Assembly (NCBI RefSeq): GCF_024166365.1
Contig: NC_064820.1
Location: 52,739,501 to 52,803,500, forward strand
From: Elephas maximus indicus
Taxonomy: Eukaryota > Chordata > Mammalia > Proboscidea > Elephantidae
Length of the DNA: 64,000 nucleotides
Reading direction: 5' to 3'
Of the stretch, positions 20,873 through 31,989 are shown piece by piece. Under the pieces are notes generated by a model. The model saw nothing but the letters and a program-made list of their open reading frames with translations. It searched no databases and was not told the DNA's origin. The position numbers and the translations under genes were made by a program. Position 1 is the stretch's first letter; every line of letters starts with the position of its first letter.

Positions 20873-22484
20873 ACGAAGAAAAGTTTACTTGCCCTAAAAC
20901 ACAGGAAAAAACAAAAACAGAACTTTATATTACAATCTCACAACTCTGGTTGTTGTATTAGAATCAGAAAATTTCTGCCCCTCCATCTGCCTCTCAGTAT
21001 ATCCTCATTTCCCTATCTCTAAATAAACAGGTAGAAGTCACCTGCTCAGTAAGTTTAGAGGAATTTACTAGGCTGTATTTACTAGGAGGCAAGGACACTG
21101 TATTTAAAAGATCACACACACCCACTATATGGTTCTTTTCTGTTTCCTACCTCCACAGTGTCAAAATAGCAAAGTGACCCATACCTGGGCCTTCAGAGAA
21201 CTAGTTATCTTGCTTTTACCTTTCTGCTTTCTCCTTGTATTGTTCTAGATGAGTAAGTTGAGCCAGCCTACTTCTTTGAGTTGATGGTCTCTGTGGATCA
21301 GACAGAATGTTTCCTTTGCACATTTACATAATTTTTATAACTTGTCTTTTTTACTATGGGATTTACCAGAAACTGTTAAGATCCAATTTAGACACAAGAG
21401 AAGGTAAAGTCCCATATAGACTTCAGGTGCAGAGAAGTTCTCCAACAGAGCAGTCACCAAAGAACATTGCTTTGGAAGTATTGGAAATTCATGCATATAA
21501 TAGCAAGAAATTGTTCTACAGTTTTGGCCATTTCCTTTGGTTTATATCTTTCTTAGCTACCTCACAGGGAGAAGAGTGATTGTCAAGACAGAATCAGGCA
21601 TCCCTGGATCTCTGGCCATAACACCATTTTACTCTCCTTTTGCTTTACCTCAGTTTCTAATATCAGTCAAAAGCTGTGATTCCTGACCTTGAATTAATGA
21701 ATCTTATAGAAGAAAACAGAGATACAGGAAAAGTATACTCTTCACTTCAAGTTCCTTTGAAAATATTCCTAAGAAGACAACATCCTATTCAGAGTTTTCA
21801 GAGTTCTAGTGATCTGTTTCATTGAGTCATTGTGTTGAAAAAAAGAATAGGAAGCATTTCATAACCTGGGCCTCACTTAGAAATTATCCCACCACAAAGT
21901 ACTAGATGGCATTTCTGTAACGATAAATGCAATATTTCTGATCTCATGAAGCAAAAAAAGAAACTAAAACTGAAAGTGAAGAGTAGCAGAGAATAAGCCA
22001 AGAATACTGATTATTCAAATAGCAACTCATAAAGAAAAAGTTTCCCACTGATTAAATCTTTTTTTTTAGTTTTTTGAGGGTTTCTTTTTTTAAACACATC
22101 CATTAGAAAACTCCTGCAAGTGTCTCAGGACTTCTCATCTCAGTGACGTGACTCTTCCTTTGTGACGACTTGCATTACTGAGATTATTTCTAGCATATAT
22201 TGTGTGTAAAGGGCTCACATAAAATAAGGAGTGAAGGAGCTTCTGAATTAGGATGACTCAGATGATGATATACAAATGACTCCATTACACAGTATGGGTT
22301 AGGAAAATTGAACACAGTGTACCTTCTGGGTTTGCCAAAATATTTTATTTTGATTGTGTCACTGAGAGTAATGGTATATGGATGTGTGCCAATGCACAGC
22401 CTTGAAAGCAACAAAATTAGACATATATCAGAGAACAAGTATTGCATGATCATCATCATCATGTAATCATCATTATAGATAACC
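20873..22484. other. Low-repeat stretch, no gene recognised
   Basis: About 1.6 kb with no identifiable gene or transposon. A 90-codon plus-strand frame (21307-21579) has an N-terminal hydrophobic stretch but no family likeness or supporting context. Short T runs at 22060-22095. Confidence 0.5.
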
Positions 22485-22672
22485 AGTCCTATGTTCCAGG
22501 GACTATATATTTTTTTAATCTCATTTATTATTCCCAGTATCCCTATGAAGAAGGTATTACTATTGCATCTATTATACTTATGAGGAAGCCAGATCTTAGA
22601 TAGGTTAAATGACCTGTTCACATTACACAACTTTTTAATAGTAATGCCAAAATTGGGGATCAGATTGAATTC
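22485..22672 (+). mobile_element. MIR relic
   Basis: gttccagggactatatat..., ctcatttattattcccagta-tccc, atacttatgaggaagccaga, ttaaatgacctgttcacatt-acaca follow the MIR consensus from its 5' core to the 3' part. It lies under a 190-codon antisense open frame (22190-22762), which is therefore not a gene. Confidence 0.75.
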
Positions 22673-23242
22673 AGAATGTATGTTTTTAATCATTATGCAG
22701 TGGCACATTTTACAAAGAATAATATAACCCAGACCCATAGATTTGTTTCTCAGGCTAGGCATTCGACTGAATCTAGATGATGAATCATTATTATGAAATA
22801 TTGGTCAAGTCATTAGAAAAGTGTTCTGTGTCATTCAAATGTGCTACAAGACTATTTTTTGTGCTGTTCTTCATTATTTCCTGTTAAAACAGAGAAAGAT
22901 TCAGGCTATAAATCAAGACTATGTTTTGTATTAAGCAAATACTTAACATTAGAGCACTGTTATACAAAACAGTATACAGCTATGTATTTATCACGAATAC
23001 AATTGAAATAGATGAAAAACTCAAACAAGATTATGTAAATTCTACAGTAATTTATTAATTTTCTTTTCCATTCATGTATCAATTTCATGAAAACCTCTAA
23101 CCATCTTATGTATAACTGCAACCAGAGAATTAAGAAAATCAGGTCCCAAATCATAAGAATGAATCCCATTTGGAATAATTTAAGGAACTTCAAAGATTTT
23201 ATTCTGTTTTCTCCTGCTCAAATTCACCATAACCGTATACTA
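22673..23242. other. No gene or repeat recognised
   Basis: AT-rich unique-looking DNA; short frames on both strands overlap each other and show no motif. Confidence 0.5.
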
Positions 23243-23303
23243 ATATATAGGGTAACTATGTATCAGAACCGACTCAACAGCAATGGGTTTAGTTCGGTTT
23301 GGT
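23243..23303 (+). mobile_element. AfroSINE 3' end fragment
   Basis: tatagggtaactatgtatca, gaaccgactcaacagcaatg and ggtttagttcggtttggta match the SINE tail; head and body are absent. Confidence 0.8.
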
Positions 23304-23689
23304 ATACCTAATACCTTCATGTCTGAACACATGAGCATTCTCTTACAAAATCTCTTTCTGTAGAAATTCTAGGCTTTGGGAGTTCCTCATGAATGCGCAT
23401 TAAATTCCTTGTTTTGATTTCTATGTCTGCTTTCTTTCCAGAGAAATCAGAGTCCGTTATTTTAGCTGCAGTGGGAATTCCCAAGCTAGCCACCACTCTC
23501 TATTTCTCCTGATTTTTTTCCCCTTAATTAATCATACAGCTGTCTCAACAGCTATTTGGATATTTCCGGATCACTTCATCTTAGTTCCCTTTGTAGGTAT
23601 TTTATAATGTATCCTATAGAGCTTATTTTTCGTCTGAATTTCATTCTGTACTTCTTCCCATTCTACCATATTTAACTTGGCTCACTGTT
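23304..23689. other. No gene recognised; perhaps eroded L2
   Basis: Pyrimidine-rich sequence leading into the L2 at 23690. It may be its more decayed upstream part, but I cannot show it. Confidence 0.4.
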
Positions 23690-24110
23690 TTGCACTTCTT
23701 TTATCAACTACCACTTACATTCTGATAACTCCCACACATGGATATGGACCCTACCTTTTTCTTTAGTGCCATTTCTTTGTGCCCAAATGCTTACTAATAA
23801 GACTCCCTCTGAAGGCAATACATTTGACTCACCATGTTCAAAACAAAACTTGATTTTTCTCCAAAAGCCCACTTCTTTGCTTGTTTTTCCCACTTAGTCC
23901 ATGGTACCAAAATCCAACAAATCATCCTTTTGCATCATTTCTCTTCCTTCAACTCTAAATTGCTTAATTTCTCACCTTTCAACCCCATATCTAATTATCT
24001 CATAAGACCATTTGTTAATATCTCTTGATGTGATTTGACTCCTGTGTCCCTTTCTACTGTCACACCCCTACTCCCATTCCACCCCTACACAACCTGCTTA
24101 CCTTTTCCCT
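23690..24110 (+). mobile_element. L2 LINE, 3' region
   Basis: Follows L2 sequence: gactcaccatgttcaaaaca-aaacttgatttt, tccatggtaccaaaatcc and ccttcaactctaaatt..., ending near tgactcctgtgtccctttct. Degenerate with no open frame. Old and shared across mammals. Confidence 0.65.
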
Positions 24111-24163
24111 GTGCTCTGTTCATCTTTAGATTCCCAGAAGAAAGCATGGTGCAAAAGCAGAGT

Positions 24164-24375
24164 TGTTCTTGTTGTGTCTTGTTGAGTTGATTCCAACTCA
24201 TAACAACCCTATAGGACAGAGTGGAACTGTCCCATAGGGTTTCCTAGATTGTAATCTTTACAAGAGCAAATCACCAGGTCTTTTCTACAGTAGAGCTGCT
24301 GATGGGTTCAAACTGCAGACCTTTTTGTTAGTAGCTAAGCTCTTAAACAATGCATAACTAGGGCTCCTAAAGCAG
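24164..24375 (-). mobile_element. AfroSINE, long form, antisense
   Basis: gttgagttgattccaactca, ccctataggacagagtggaa, ccatagggtttcctagattg, aatctttacaagagcaaatc-accaggtcttttctac and gctgatgggttcaaactgca. It carries the extra central module (acaagagcaaatcaccaggt) absent from short copies. The head is at the right end. Confidence 0.92.
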
Positions 24376-24454
24376 AGTATATCACGCTATTTCTTGTTTC
24401 CTTGCTTTTACATAGGGAGTACTTCACCACTGTGGCCCTCCTAAAGAACTAAAA

Positions 24455-26905
24455 CTTGTCCTTGTTAGGTGCTATAGAGTCAGTTCCAAATCATAGTGAC
24501 CCTATGCACAACAGAACAAAACACTGTGCCATCCTCACAATAGTTATGTTTGAGCCCACTGTTGCAGCCACAGTGTCAATCCATTTCATGAAGGGTCTTC
24601 CTCTTTTTCACTGACCCTCTACTTTACCAAGCATAATGTCCTTCACCAGGGACTGGTCCCTCCTGATAACATGTCCAAAGTACGTGAGACGGAGTCTCAC
24701 TATCTTTGCTTCTAAGGAGCATTCTGACTGTAGTTCTTCCAAGACAGATGTGTTCTTTCTTCTGGCAGTCCATGGTATATTCGATATTCTTCACCAACAC
24801 CCTAATTCAAAGGCAGCAATTCTTCTTCAGTCTTCTTTATTCATTGTCCAGGTTTCACATGCATATGAGGCAATTGAAAGCCCCACATCTTGTGTCAGGT
24901 GGACGTTAGTCCTTAAAGTGACATCTTTGCTTTATAACATTTTAGAGGTTTTTTGCAGCAGATTTGCCCAGTGCAATACATCCTTTGATTTCTTGACTGC
25001 TGCTTCCATGAGCATTGTTGTATCACCTTTCTTTGGAATGGGTACAAATATGGATCTCTTCCACTTGGTTGACTGGGTAGCTGTCTTCCAGATTTCTTGA
25101 CATAGACAAGTGAGCACCTCCAGCACTGCATTCGTTTGTTGAAACATCTCAGTTCTTTCAATTTCTGGAGACTTGTTTTTCACTGATACCTTCAGTGCAA
25201 CTTGGACTTCTTCCTTTAATACCATTGATTCTTGATCATATGCTACCTCATAAAATGAAAGTTGACGAATTATTTTTGGTACAATTACTCTCTGTATTCC
25301 TTCTATCTGCTTTTCATTCTTCCTGAGTCATTCAATATTTTGCCCATAGAAACCTTCAAAATTGCAACTCGAGGCTTGAAATTTTTCTTCAGTTCTTTGA
25401 GCTTGAGAAATGCTGAGCATGTTCTTCCCTTTTGGATTTCAAACTTCAGGTTTTTGCACATTTCATTATAATGCTTTACTTTGTCTTCAAGACAGTCTTT
25501 GAAATTTTCTATTCAGCACTTTTACGTCATCATTTCTTCAATTCGCTTTAGCTATTCTACACTCAAGATCAAGTTTCAGAGTCTCTTGTGACATTCATTT
25601 TGATCTTTTCTTTCTTTCCTGTTTTTTTTAATGACCTCTTGCATTCTTCATGTATGATGTCCTTGATATCTTCTCACAGCTCATTTGTTCTTCAATCATT
25701 AGTGTTCAGTGCATCAAATTTATTCTTGTTGTGATCTCCAAATTTAGGTGGGATATATTCAAGGTTGTATTTTGGCTTTTGCAGATTTGTTTTAATCTTC
25801 ATCAGCTTCAACTTGAACTTGCATATGAGCAATTGGTGGTCTGTTCCGTACTGGCCCTTGGCCTTGTTCTGACTGATGATACTGAGCTTTTCCATTGTCC
25901 CTTTCCACAAATGTAGTCGATTTGATTCCTATGTTTTCCATCCAGTGAGGTTCGCATGTATAGTCACTGTTTATGTTGGTGTAGAAAGGTATTTACTATG
26001 AAGCCGTTGATCTTGCAAAACTCCATCAGGTGATCTCCAGCATTCTTTCTATCACCAAAGTCATATTTTCCAACTACCAATTGTTCTTCTGTTTCCAACT
26101 TTTGCATTCCAATCACCAGTAATTACATATGCATCCTGATGGCATGTTTGATCAATTTCAGACTGCAGAAGTTGGTAAAAATCTTCAATTTTTCCAACTT
26201 TGGCATTATTGGTTGAATAATAGTCCTATTAATTGGTCTTCCTTTTAGTTGTATGGATATTTTCCTATCAGTGACAGCCTTGTATTTCAGGATAGGTCTT
26301 GAAGTGTTCTTTTCAACTATGAACTTCACGCCATTCCTCTTCAATTTGTCATCCCCGGCACAGTAGACCATATGATTGTCCGATCCAAAATGGCCAATAC
26401 TAGTCCATTTCAGCTCACTAGTGCCTAGAATATCAATCTTTATACCTTCTATTTCATTTTTGATGACTTCCAATTTTCCTGGATTCATACTTCGTACATA
26501 CCACGTTCTTTGAATGCTTGCAGCTGTTTCTTATTTTGAGTCATGCCAGATTAGCGAATGAAGGTCCCCTAAGCTTGACTCCATCCACATCATTAAGGTT
26601 GACTCTACCTTGAAGAGGCAACTCTTCTCCAGTCATATTTTCAGTGCCTTCAAACCTGAGGAGCTCCTCTTCTGGCAGTATATCACAAAAGTTCCACTGC
26701 TATTCATAATGTTTTCACTGGCCAATTTTTTTTAGGAGTAGACTGCCAGGTCCTTCTTCCTAGTCTATCTTAATCTGAAAGCTCCACTGAAACTTGTCCA
26801 CCACGGGTGACCCTTCTGGTATTTGAAATATTGATGATAAACCTTTCAGTGTCACAGCAATACCGAAGCCATCACCGTACAACAGACTGACAAATGCATG
26901 GTGGT
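24455..26905 (-). mobile_element. RTE LINE, antisense, both ends present, internal deletion
   Basis: The 3' end is at 24455-25017 (gttaggtgctatagagtcag ... cttccatgag). At about 25018 it jumps to ttgg-aatgggtacaaata upstream in the reverse transcriptase, so about 0.9 kb of the palm, with motif A and YADD, is missing. From 25018 to 26905 it is continuous through the linker, endonuclease and 5' UTR, ending at caccgtacaacagactgaca. The endonuclease remnant is on minus 26123-26488 (IDILGTSELKWTSIGHF, HMVYCAGDDKLKRNGVKF). Many stops and indels; inactive. Confidence 0.92.
26123..26488 (-). pseudogene. RTE endonuclease-domain remnant
   Basis: A 121-codon frame with the N-terminal part of an APE-like endonuclease: NPGKLEVIKNEIEGIKIDIL, GTSELKWTSIGHF (the E of this type of motif is catalytic in the family), then DNHMVYCAGDDKLKRNGVKF and RPINRTIIQPIMP. 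The RTE domain normally continues beyond, but frameshifts end this frame. Confidence 0.75.
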
Positions 26906-27082
26906 GGTGAGTGACAGATGATATAATTTAGTAATTTTCAAAGTGCTATGGGAATATATAAAGAAAATGTCTTTTGGTTTTCTCTTCTGAAATTTGCTGT
27001 ACCCCTATTTACTACTAGACTCATATTTAATTTTCCTGTAATAAACTCAATCTATTTAAGACTGTCTGCTACTCAAATTGTG

Positions 27083-27190
27083 CAGCCCTGGTGGCACAGG
27101 GGTTAAAAGCTATGGTGAGTTACAGCTGCTAACCAAAAAGTCATTAGTTTGAACCTACCAACTGCTTCTTGATGGGAGCTGTATCCCAAA
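27083..27190 (+). mobile_element. AfroSINE 5' half, sense
   Basis: gcagccctggtggcacaggg-gttaaaagc, acagctgctaaccaaaaagt and ttagtttgaacctaccaact are the tRNA-like head with A- and B-box remnants. The RTE-like tail is missing. Confidence 0.85.
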
Positions 27191-27318
27191 CTTACAAATA
27201 AGCTGTGAAAATAGTAAAAACATTACCAGAAACTAATGTATATATAATTAGTAGTTGGTGGAAATTAATCACCTTAAGACATGGTTTGTAAATATGTGGT
27301 TGAGGAATGCAAATGTAA

Positions 27319-27528
27319 AACTTAAACCAGTTGCCGTTGAGTTGATTTTGACTCATGGCGACCCCATGAGTGTTAGCGTAAAACTGTGCTCCACAGGGTT
27401 TTCAGTGGCTGATTTTTTGGAAGCTGATCTTCAGATCTTTCTTCTGAGATGCCTCTACGTGGATTCAAACCTCCAACCTTTGGGTTAGCAGCCAAGCACG
27501 TTAACGATATGCACTACCCAGGGCCTCC
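27319..27528 (-). mobile_element. AfroSINE, older long subfamily, antisense
   Basis: ccagttgccgttgagttgat, gactcatggcgaccccatga, ctccacagggttttcagtgg, ctgattttttggaagctgat, ctttcttctgagatgcctct, gtggattcaaacctccaacc and tatgcactacccagggcctc. The central module (ttttcagtggctgattttttgg) strongly resembles the RTE 5' UTR seen at 26710-26755 and 57680-57740. Confidence 0.88.
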
Positions 27529-28299
27529 AAGGCACAGCTAGAGAGCAAGAAATACCCTGACACCATTAGCTGTCCATTTGCCACTAGTACTTCTCACTGC
27601 ATAAACCTACCTGGAAACCTGTAGGCAAGTGTTCTCTGTTGTGAGAGAGCATGTTAGGGAAGGGAGAATGAGAAAGGAAGGAGTCAGAGCTCACGAATGA
27701 ATGAAGCACAGATGAGGCCTGAAAAAGGCAGGCCTCCAAAAAAGGATACCTTCCTTCAGATTGTAGCCTCTACATTTAATAAAGAACATTTTGAAATTTT
27801 AGATAAGGGCATCACGACAGTAACAGATACCACTGACTGAAGCACAAATAAGGTGAGATTAAATAATATCATTGCTCATGCGTGATGTAAGAAACTTATC
27901 TTTCTGGTCTTATTTTACTTCAAACACTAACTGTCCTGAGATTTTAATAGTAGGAAGCAAAATTCTTTTCTTAGAAGTAATTAAAACCATACAGCTGATT
28001 AAATAAAAGCAGACTGGAAAATAAGCACATTTTTAGTATACTGAGGTTTTGAATTTGCTGCAGAAATGTATCTCCTGAGAAAACAGCTTGGCCATGCATT
28101 AATCCCCAATGGGCCTTTAAACTAAAATCACTTCCAACCAAATTTAGCTTTTTTAAAAACTCATTAAATTTCCTCTTGCATAAAATATCTATTCATTTAA
28201 ACACTGCTACTATTAATTGTTCATTACAACAAATTGACCATTTCTTCTGGTATAATATCTAATCAAAATATGGGCTAGGTACCATTGTTATAGTCCTCA
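27529..28299. other. Low-repeat stretch, no gene recognised
   Basis: No ORF or repeat is supported. The part 28060-28230 (gccatgcattaatcccc, gggcctttaaactaaaatca) has the homeodomain-site-rich, non-repeat look of conserved non-coding DNA, but nothing here proves it. Confidence 0.45.
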
Positions 28300-28475
28300 C
28301 TGTCACTAATTAGTTATGCAAACTTGTAAATCAGCCAACAATGTATGACTCAGCTCCCTCCTGTAGTACATAGGAATAAATATTTTTGTCCTATCAGTCA
28401 CAGAGTTGTTCTGAGTTTCAAAAAATAAATCTATTTGAAATACACGACATGTAAAAAAGTACCTTAGGAGATTAA
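28300..28475 (+). mobile_element. Probable MIR relic
   Basis: aattagttatgcaaacttgt, cagctccctcctgtagtaca, tcagtcacagagttgttctg-ag, then atttgaaatacacgacatgt-aaaa and gtacctta follow MIR order loosely. Strongly decayed. Confidence 0.5.
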
Positions 28476-28862
28476 AAATATTTGTCAATATAAAGTGGTA
28501 ACTATAATACCAAAATAAATAAAAGTATTTAACCAACTTCAAAATATTAAAGTAAGATCCACTATTTACTGGACAAGTAGCTTTAGGAGGAATGCTTGAG
28601 CAAATTAAATTGAACCGAAATAAAAGCTTTACTTAGTAAAGTGATTCCTTAGAACATTGAGCCATTCTATTTGTTAGGCAAATGTAGAATATATCAACCT
28701 TATGACAATATAACTATTAATTTTATTTATTGAGGCTCTTTTTAAAATCAGCAGACACAATTTTTTATTTGAAACTTTATAAATGTCATTATCAACCACT
28801 GGAATCTAGAGAGAAATCAAGAAAAGACCTAGTTAAGTCGAAGGGATTCTTCATGTAGTGAA
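28476..28862. other. No gene or repeat recognised
   Basis: AT-rich DNA of about 390 bases with nothing I can support. Confidence 0.5.
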
Positions 28863-29067
28863 TAGTTGTTGTTGCTGTGTGCCATCAAGTCAATTCCAAC
28901 TCATAGACATCCTATAGGACTGGGCAGACATGCCCCTTAGGGTTTCCTAGGCTGTAATCTTCATGGGAACACATAGCCCGGTCTTTTCTCCCATGGCGCT
29001 GTTGATGGGCTCAAACCATCAACCTTTCGGTTAGCAGACAAGCACTTAACCATTGCACCACCACATA
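28863..29067 (-). mobile_element. AfroSINE, long form, antisense
   Basis: gttgttgctgtgtgccatca, agtcaattccaactcataga, ccccttagggtttcctaggc, tgtaatcttcatgggaacac, ggtcttttctcccatggcgc, gttgatgggctcaaaccatc and aaccattgcaccacca. The 3' end (gttgttgttgctgtgtgcca) is closer to the RTE terminus than in most copies here. Confidence 0.9.
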
Positions 29068-29412
29068 CAACATTAATGGAATAAGAACATTTTCATGCAA
29101 TTTTGACAATATTATTTTATTTTAGTCTACGATAATAACAAAAAGGAAAGATTTCCCAACAGATAGAAAAACCAATATCAATAATGTATAAAGGTAATAA
29201 AAATTAACCAGGCAGTCTTACTAAACACTGTGGATGAAATAAAATAACGAAAAGTCAAGAAATACCAAAGCCTAAACTGTATTATTCCCACCACAGGTGT
29301 CCAATCACGGATGAGTTTGTAAGCCATACACTAAGATTCAGGAATAGATAAATTTCCATTTATTAAACCACATTATGTGCATACCAATATTTGTAAGAGA
29401 TAGTGGTTTGAT
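29068..29412. other. No gene or repeat recognised
   Basis: About 345 bases of AT-rich DNA. Nothing is supported as a feature. Confidence 0.5.
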
Positions 29413-29474
29413 CCCTTACAGTAAATATACTCTCTCTGTTTTCTGAAATCCATATTATTTGGTATTTCTCATTA
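29413..29474 (+). repeat. 62-bp direct repeat, copy 1
   Basis: Aligns without gaps to 29701-29762 with 7 mismatches in 62 by eye (shared core ttttctgaaatccatattat/ag). The two copies flank an AfroSINE. Confidence 0.85.
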
Positions 29475-29482
29475 AAACCAAA

Positions 29483-29645
29483 AAACTAAACCCAGTGCCA
29501 CAGAGTTGAGTCAGACTCATGGCGACTCCATGTGTTACAGAACTGCTTCATATGGTTTTCTTGGCTGAAATCTTTACAGAAGCAGATCACCAGGCCTTTC
29601 TTCTTCGGTGTCACTGGGTGGGTTTCAACTGTCAACCTGTAGGTT
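29483..29645 (-). mobile_element. AfroSINE, antisense
   Basis: aactaaacccagtgccacag, agttgagtcagactcatggc, gactccatgtgttacagaac, ggttttcttggctgaaatct, ttacagaagcagatcaccag, gcctttcttcttcggtgtca and ctgggtgggtttcaactgtc. It sits between the two copies of a 62-bp direct repeat. Confidence 0.88.
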
Positions 29646-29700
29646 AGCAAAAAAAAAGTAGGTTAGTAGATGACTATAAACCATTTCCATCTCCAAGGGG

Positions 29701-29762
29701 CCCTTGCAGTAAATATGCGCTCCATGTTTTCTGAAATCCATATTAGTTGGTATTTCTTATTA
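29701..29762 (+). repeat. 62-bp direct repeat, copy 2
   Basis: Second copy of the 29413-29474 sequence, about 89% identical by hand count, 288 bases further on. It is too long for an ordinary SINE target duplication. Confidence 0.85.
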
Positions 29763-29924
29763 CACTCTGCTTTATTTTATAGCATTGTTTCATTAAATTA
29801 TTTGATAGCAGAACTTTTCTTTTTTTTTTTTTTTTACCTAAACTATCATTTTAAGCAAGATGCTCTTTGGAAAACAGTTGAGAAATGTTTTTTTTTATAA
29901 CCATTGGTGTATTAATTTAACGCC

Positions 29925-30040
29925 TGGCTTGAGAATGCACTCTTTGAAAAAAAATCACCATGTGTTACTCATCTCTGTATTCACTGTTGTATTCTGCATA
30001 GCGCCACACACAACAGATAATCCAAAAACATTAATCAGTA
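29925..30040 (+). mobile_element. Possible L2 3' end
   Basis: ctggcttgagaatgcactct, catgtgttactcatctctgt-attcac and gcgccacacacaacag resemble the L2 terminus. Low conservation, tentative. Frame 29860-30138 is chance. Confidence 0.4.
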
Positions 30041-30464
30041 AATTCTGCTCCTTATTTAAAGAATTTAGTAGATGTAGTATGTTGAAGTATGATAATTTAA
30101 TGTTAAAAAGACTAAGAACTTCTGAAAATACTGGGTAAAAATTCAGTGTAATGCAGAGTATGTTACTTAGGTTTAAAGGACTTTAAAACTAGAAAATATT
30201 TTAGAAATAATGTAGTCTAACTCCAGCATTTAACATAATGCATACAATAAAATAAGATATTATATATCTTTTAATCTTTTGTTTAAATTTAAAGAGATTG
30301 GGCGTGAAATAGATCTTAAGTCTTACAGATCTAGATTTTAACTTAGATATTGGGTGTACATTTTAGAGATATAACTTTTACTTTAAGTTAAAACTATTGA
30401 ATGTGAAATATCTTTTCTACTAAATAGAGAATAAATTGTTCAGCACTGAGAACTGTGAAGTTTT
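30041..30464. other. No gene or repeat recognised
   Basis: AT-rich DNA of about 420 bases. Nothing is supported. Confidence 0.5.
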
Positions 30465-30900
30465 AACACTCCCGTGAAAATGGCTAAAATTAAAACAATT
30501 GACAATACCGACTATTGGTAAGGATGTGAGCAACTGAAGTGCTCATTCATTGATGGTAGAACAGAACACTCTACAAGGCTTTGGAAAAATATTTCAGTAT
30601 CTAGAAAAGATAAACATTGCCTATATCTCAAAATTTCTGTCAGGATATATGTCTATTGGAAATGAGTGCATATGTCCCCAAAAAACTTGTACAATTTGTA
30701 ATCATCAAAAATTGGAACAACCAAAAGCTCCATCAGCAAGTGAACAAATTACGTTGTTAATTAATCATACAATGGAATTTCAAAACAACAAAGAAAAAGA
30801 ATGAACTACTAATATTTGCAATGGTGTGGAAAAAAATCTCACAGACAATGTCTTAAAGGGATAATTAGTAATAGACTAGCCCTCCCAATGTAAAGAACTC
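30465..30900 (+). mobile_element. Old L1 (L1M) ORF2 C-terminal remnant
   Basis: cactcccgtgaaaatggcta-aaattaaaa, gacaataccgactattggta-agg, tcattgatggta, tgagtgcatatgtccccaaa, gaacaaccaaaagctccatc, tacaatggaatttcaaaaca and gaatgaactact follow the L1 ORF2 C-terminus. The frame is lost. It pairs with the L1 3' terminus at 31990-32162. Confidence 0.8.
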
Positions 30901-31229
30901 TACGTTGGAACTAAAATGTGTGATATAATATTTTAGATGCTGGACAAGAAAAAGGAAAGGACTGTGATTCATGAAAAAAGGGAAAAAATGGCGTGAGTCC
31001 CAGAATTATATGGACAGATAATCCAAACAGAGCATGATGGTCATACTGAGCTTTGGAGGCAGAAATTAGAACTTGGGGCTCCTAACAGGGCTGCAATTTG
31101 CTGGGCAGGTTGCCAGAGAGCAAGAAATAGGAGGTATAATTAAGATGACCATACAATGATAATAACACTTATGGGAGTGAGAAAAAATAGAGAAATAGAA
31201 AGATTGGTAGATAGATGACAGATAGATAG
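30901..31229. other. Probable old L1 3' UTR, with a short GATA-rich repeat
   Basis: Between the ORF2 remnant and the RTE derivative; likely decayed 3' UTR of the same old L1. An impure GATA repeat lies at about 31205-31230 (agatagatgacagatagata). Confidence 0.4.
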
Positions 31230-31678
31230 ATACATAGCTGACTCCTACTCATGGTGCCCTTGTGTACAAGTGAATGAAATGATGTCCTGTCCTGCATCAT
31301 CCTCATAATCGCTGTCATGTTCGAGGCCATTCTTGGGGCTATTGTGCCAATCTATCTTACTGCGGATCTCTCTCACCCTTGCTGGTCCTCTACTTCACCA
31401 AAAATGATGTTGTCCTCCAGCAATTGATCCGTCCTGATGATGTGCCCAAAGCAAGCAAGTCTGACAATGTTCTGCTGTGATCCATAAAGTTTTCACTGGC
31501 TAAGTTTTAGAATTAGGTCACCAGGCCTTTCTTCCAGTCTGTCTTAGTCTAGAAGCTCCATTGAAACTCGCCCATCATGGGTGATCCTGCTGGTATTTGA
31601 AATACCATGGGCAAAGTTTCCAGCATTGCAGCAACAGGCAAGCAATCACAGTAAGACAAACTGACAGGTACAATTTGG
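31230..31678 (-). mobile_element. Short RTE derivative: 3' end fused to 5' UTR, no coding part
   Basis: 31230-31460 is RTE 3' end in antisense (ctgactcctactcatggtgc, atcctcataatcgctgtcat, gccaatctatcttactg, tgatccgtcctgatgatgtg). From about 31461 it is RTE 5' UTR in antisense (tctgacaatgttctgctgtg, ttttcactggctaag, aagctccattgaaactcgcc, gatcctgctggtatttgaaa, cagtaagacaaactgacag). Nearly all 2.8 kb between is missing, leaving about 450 bases. It has diverged more from the other copies than they have from each other. It lies in an old L1. Confidence 0.85.
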
Positions 31679-31989
31679 GAGTGAAGGGGTGTGTTATTAA
31701 TAATTATGCTAGGATGACATGTACAAACTGAACATGTTCTTTGCAAACAGGTATAATCAACTAATTCCCGTGCTCCTTCTTGTTGCAACACAGGATTTCT
31801 GCTGAATATTTTTTCTGAACAGTTTTCTGGGACACACTAATTGCCTCTGTTGTGGGTGCCCCCTCTTGTACTCCGTCTTTAAAGTGCACTGAGTTTATTT
31901 GCAAATGTGCACCCACTGTTTTCCCAAACCCTGTAACTGGTTAGGAATTCTGGCTTGTATGAAATTCAAGCATCAGTCACATAGTTTAC
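31679..31989. other. Probable old L1 3' UTR
   Basis: Lies between L1 parts and likely belongs to the same element (gctaggatgacatgtacaaa, ctgaacatgttctttgcaaa), but the sequence is too decayed to be sure. Confidence 0.4.

Noticed and set aside
22190-22762. 190-codon open frame on the minus strand
   Set aside because: It overlaps a MIR relic, has no domain, and AT-rich decayed DNA gives such frames by chance. No promoter or exon context.
24636-25100. 154-codon sense frame across the antisense RTE
   Set aside because: It is the reverse strand of the RTE ORF, open by codon-composition effects; similar shadow frames occur over other RTE copies (for example 19946-20251 and 61700-61930).
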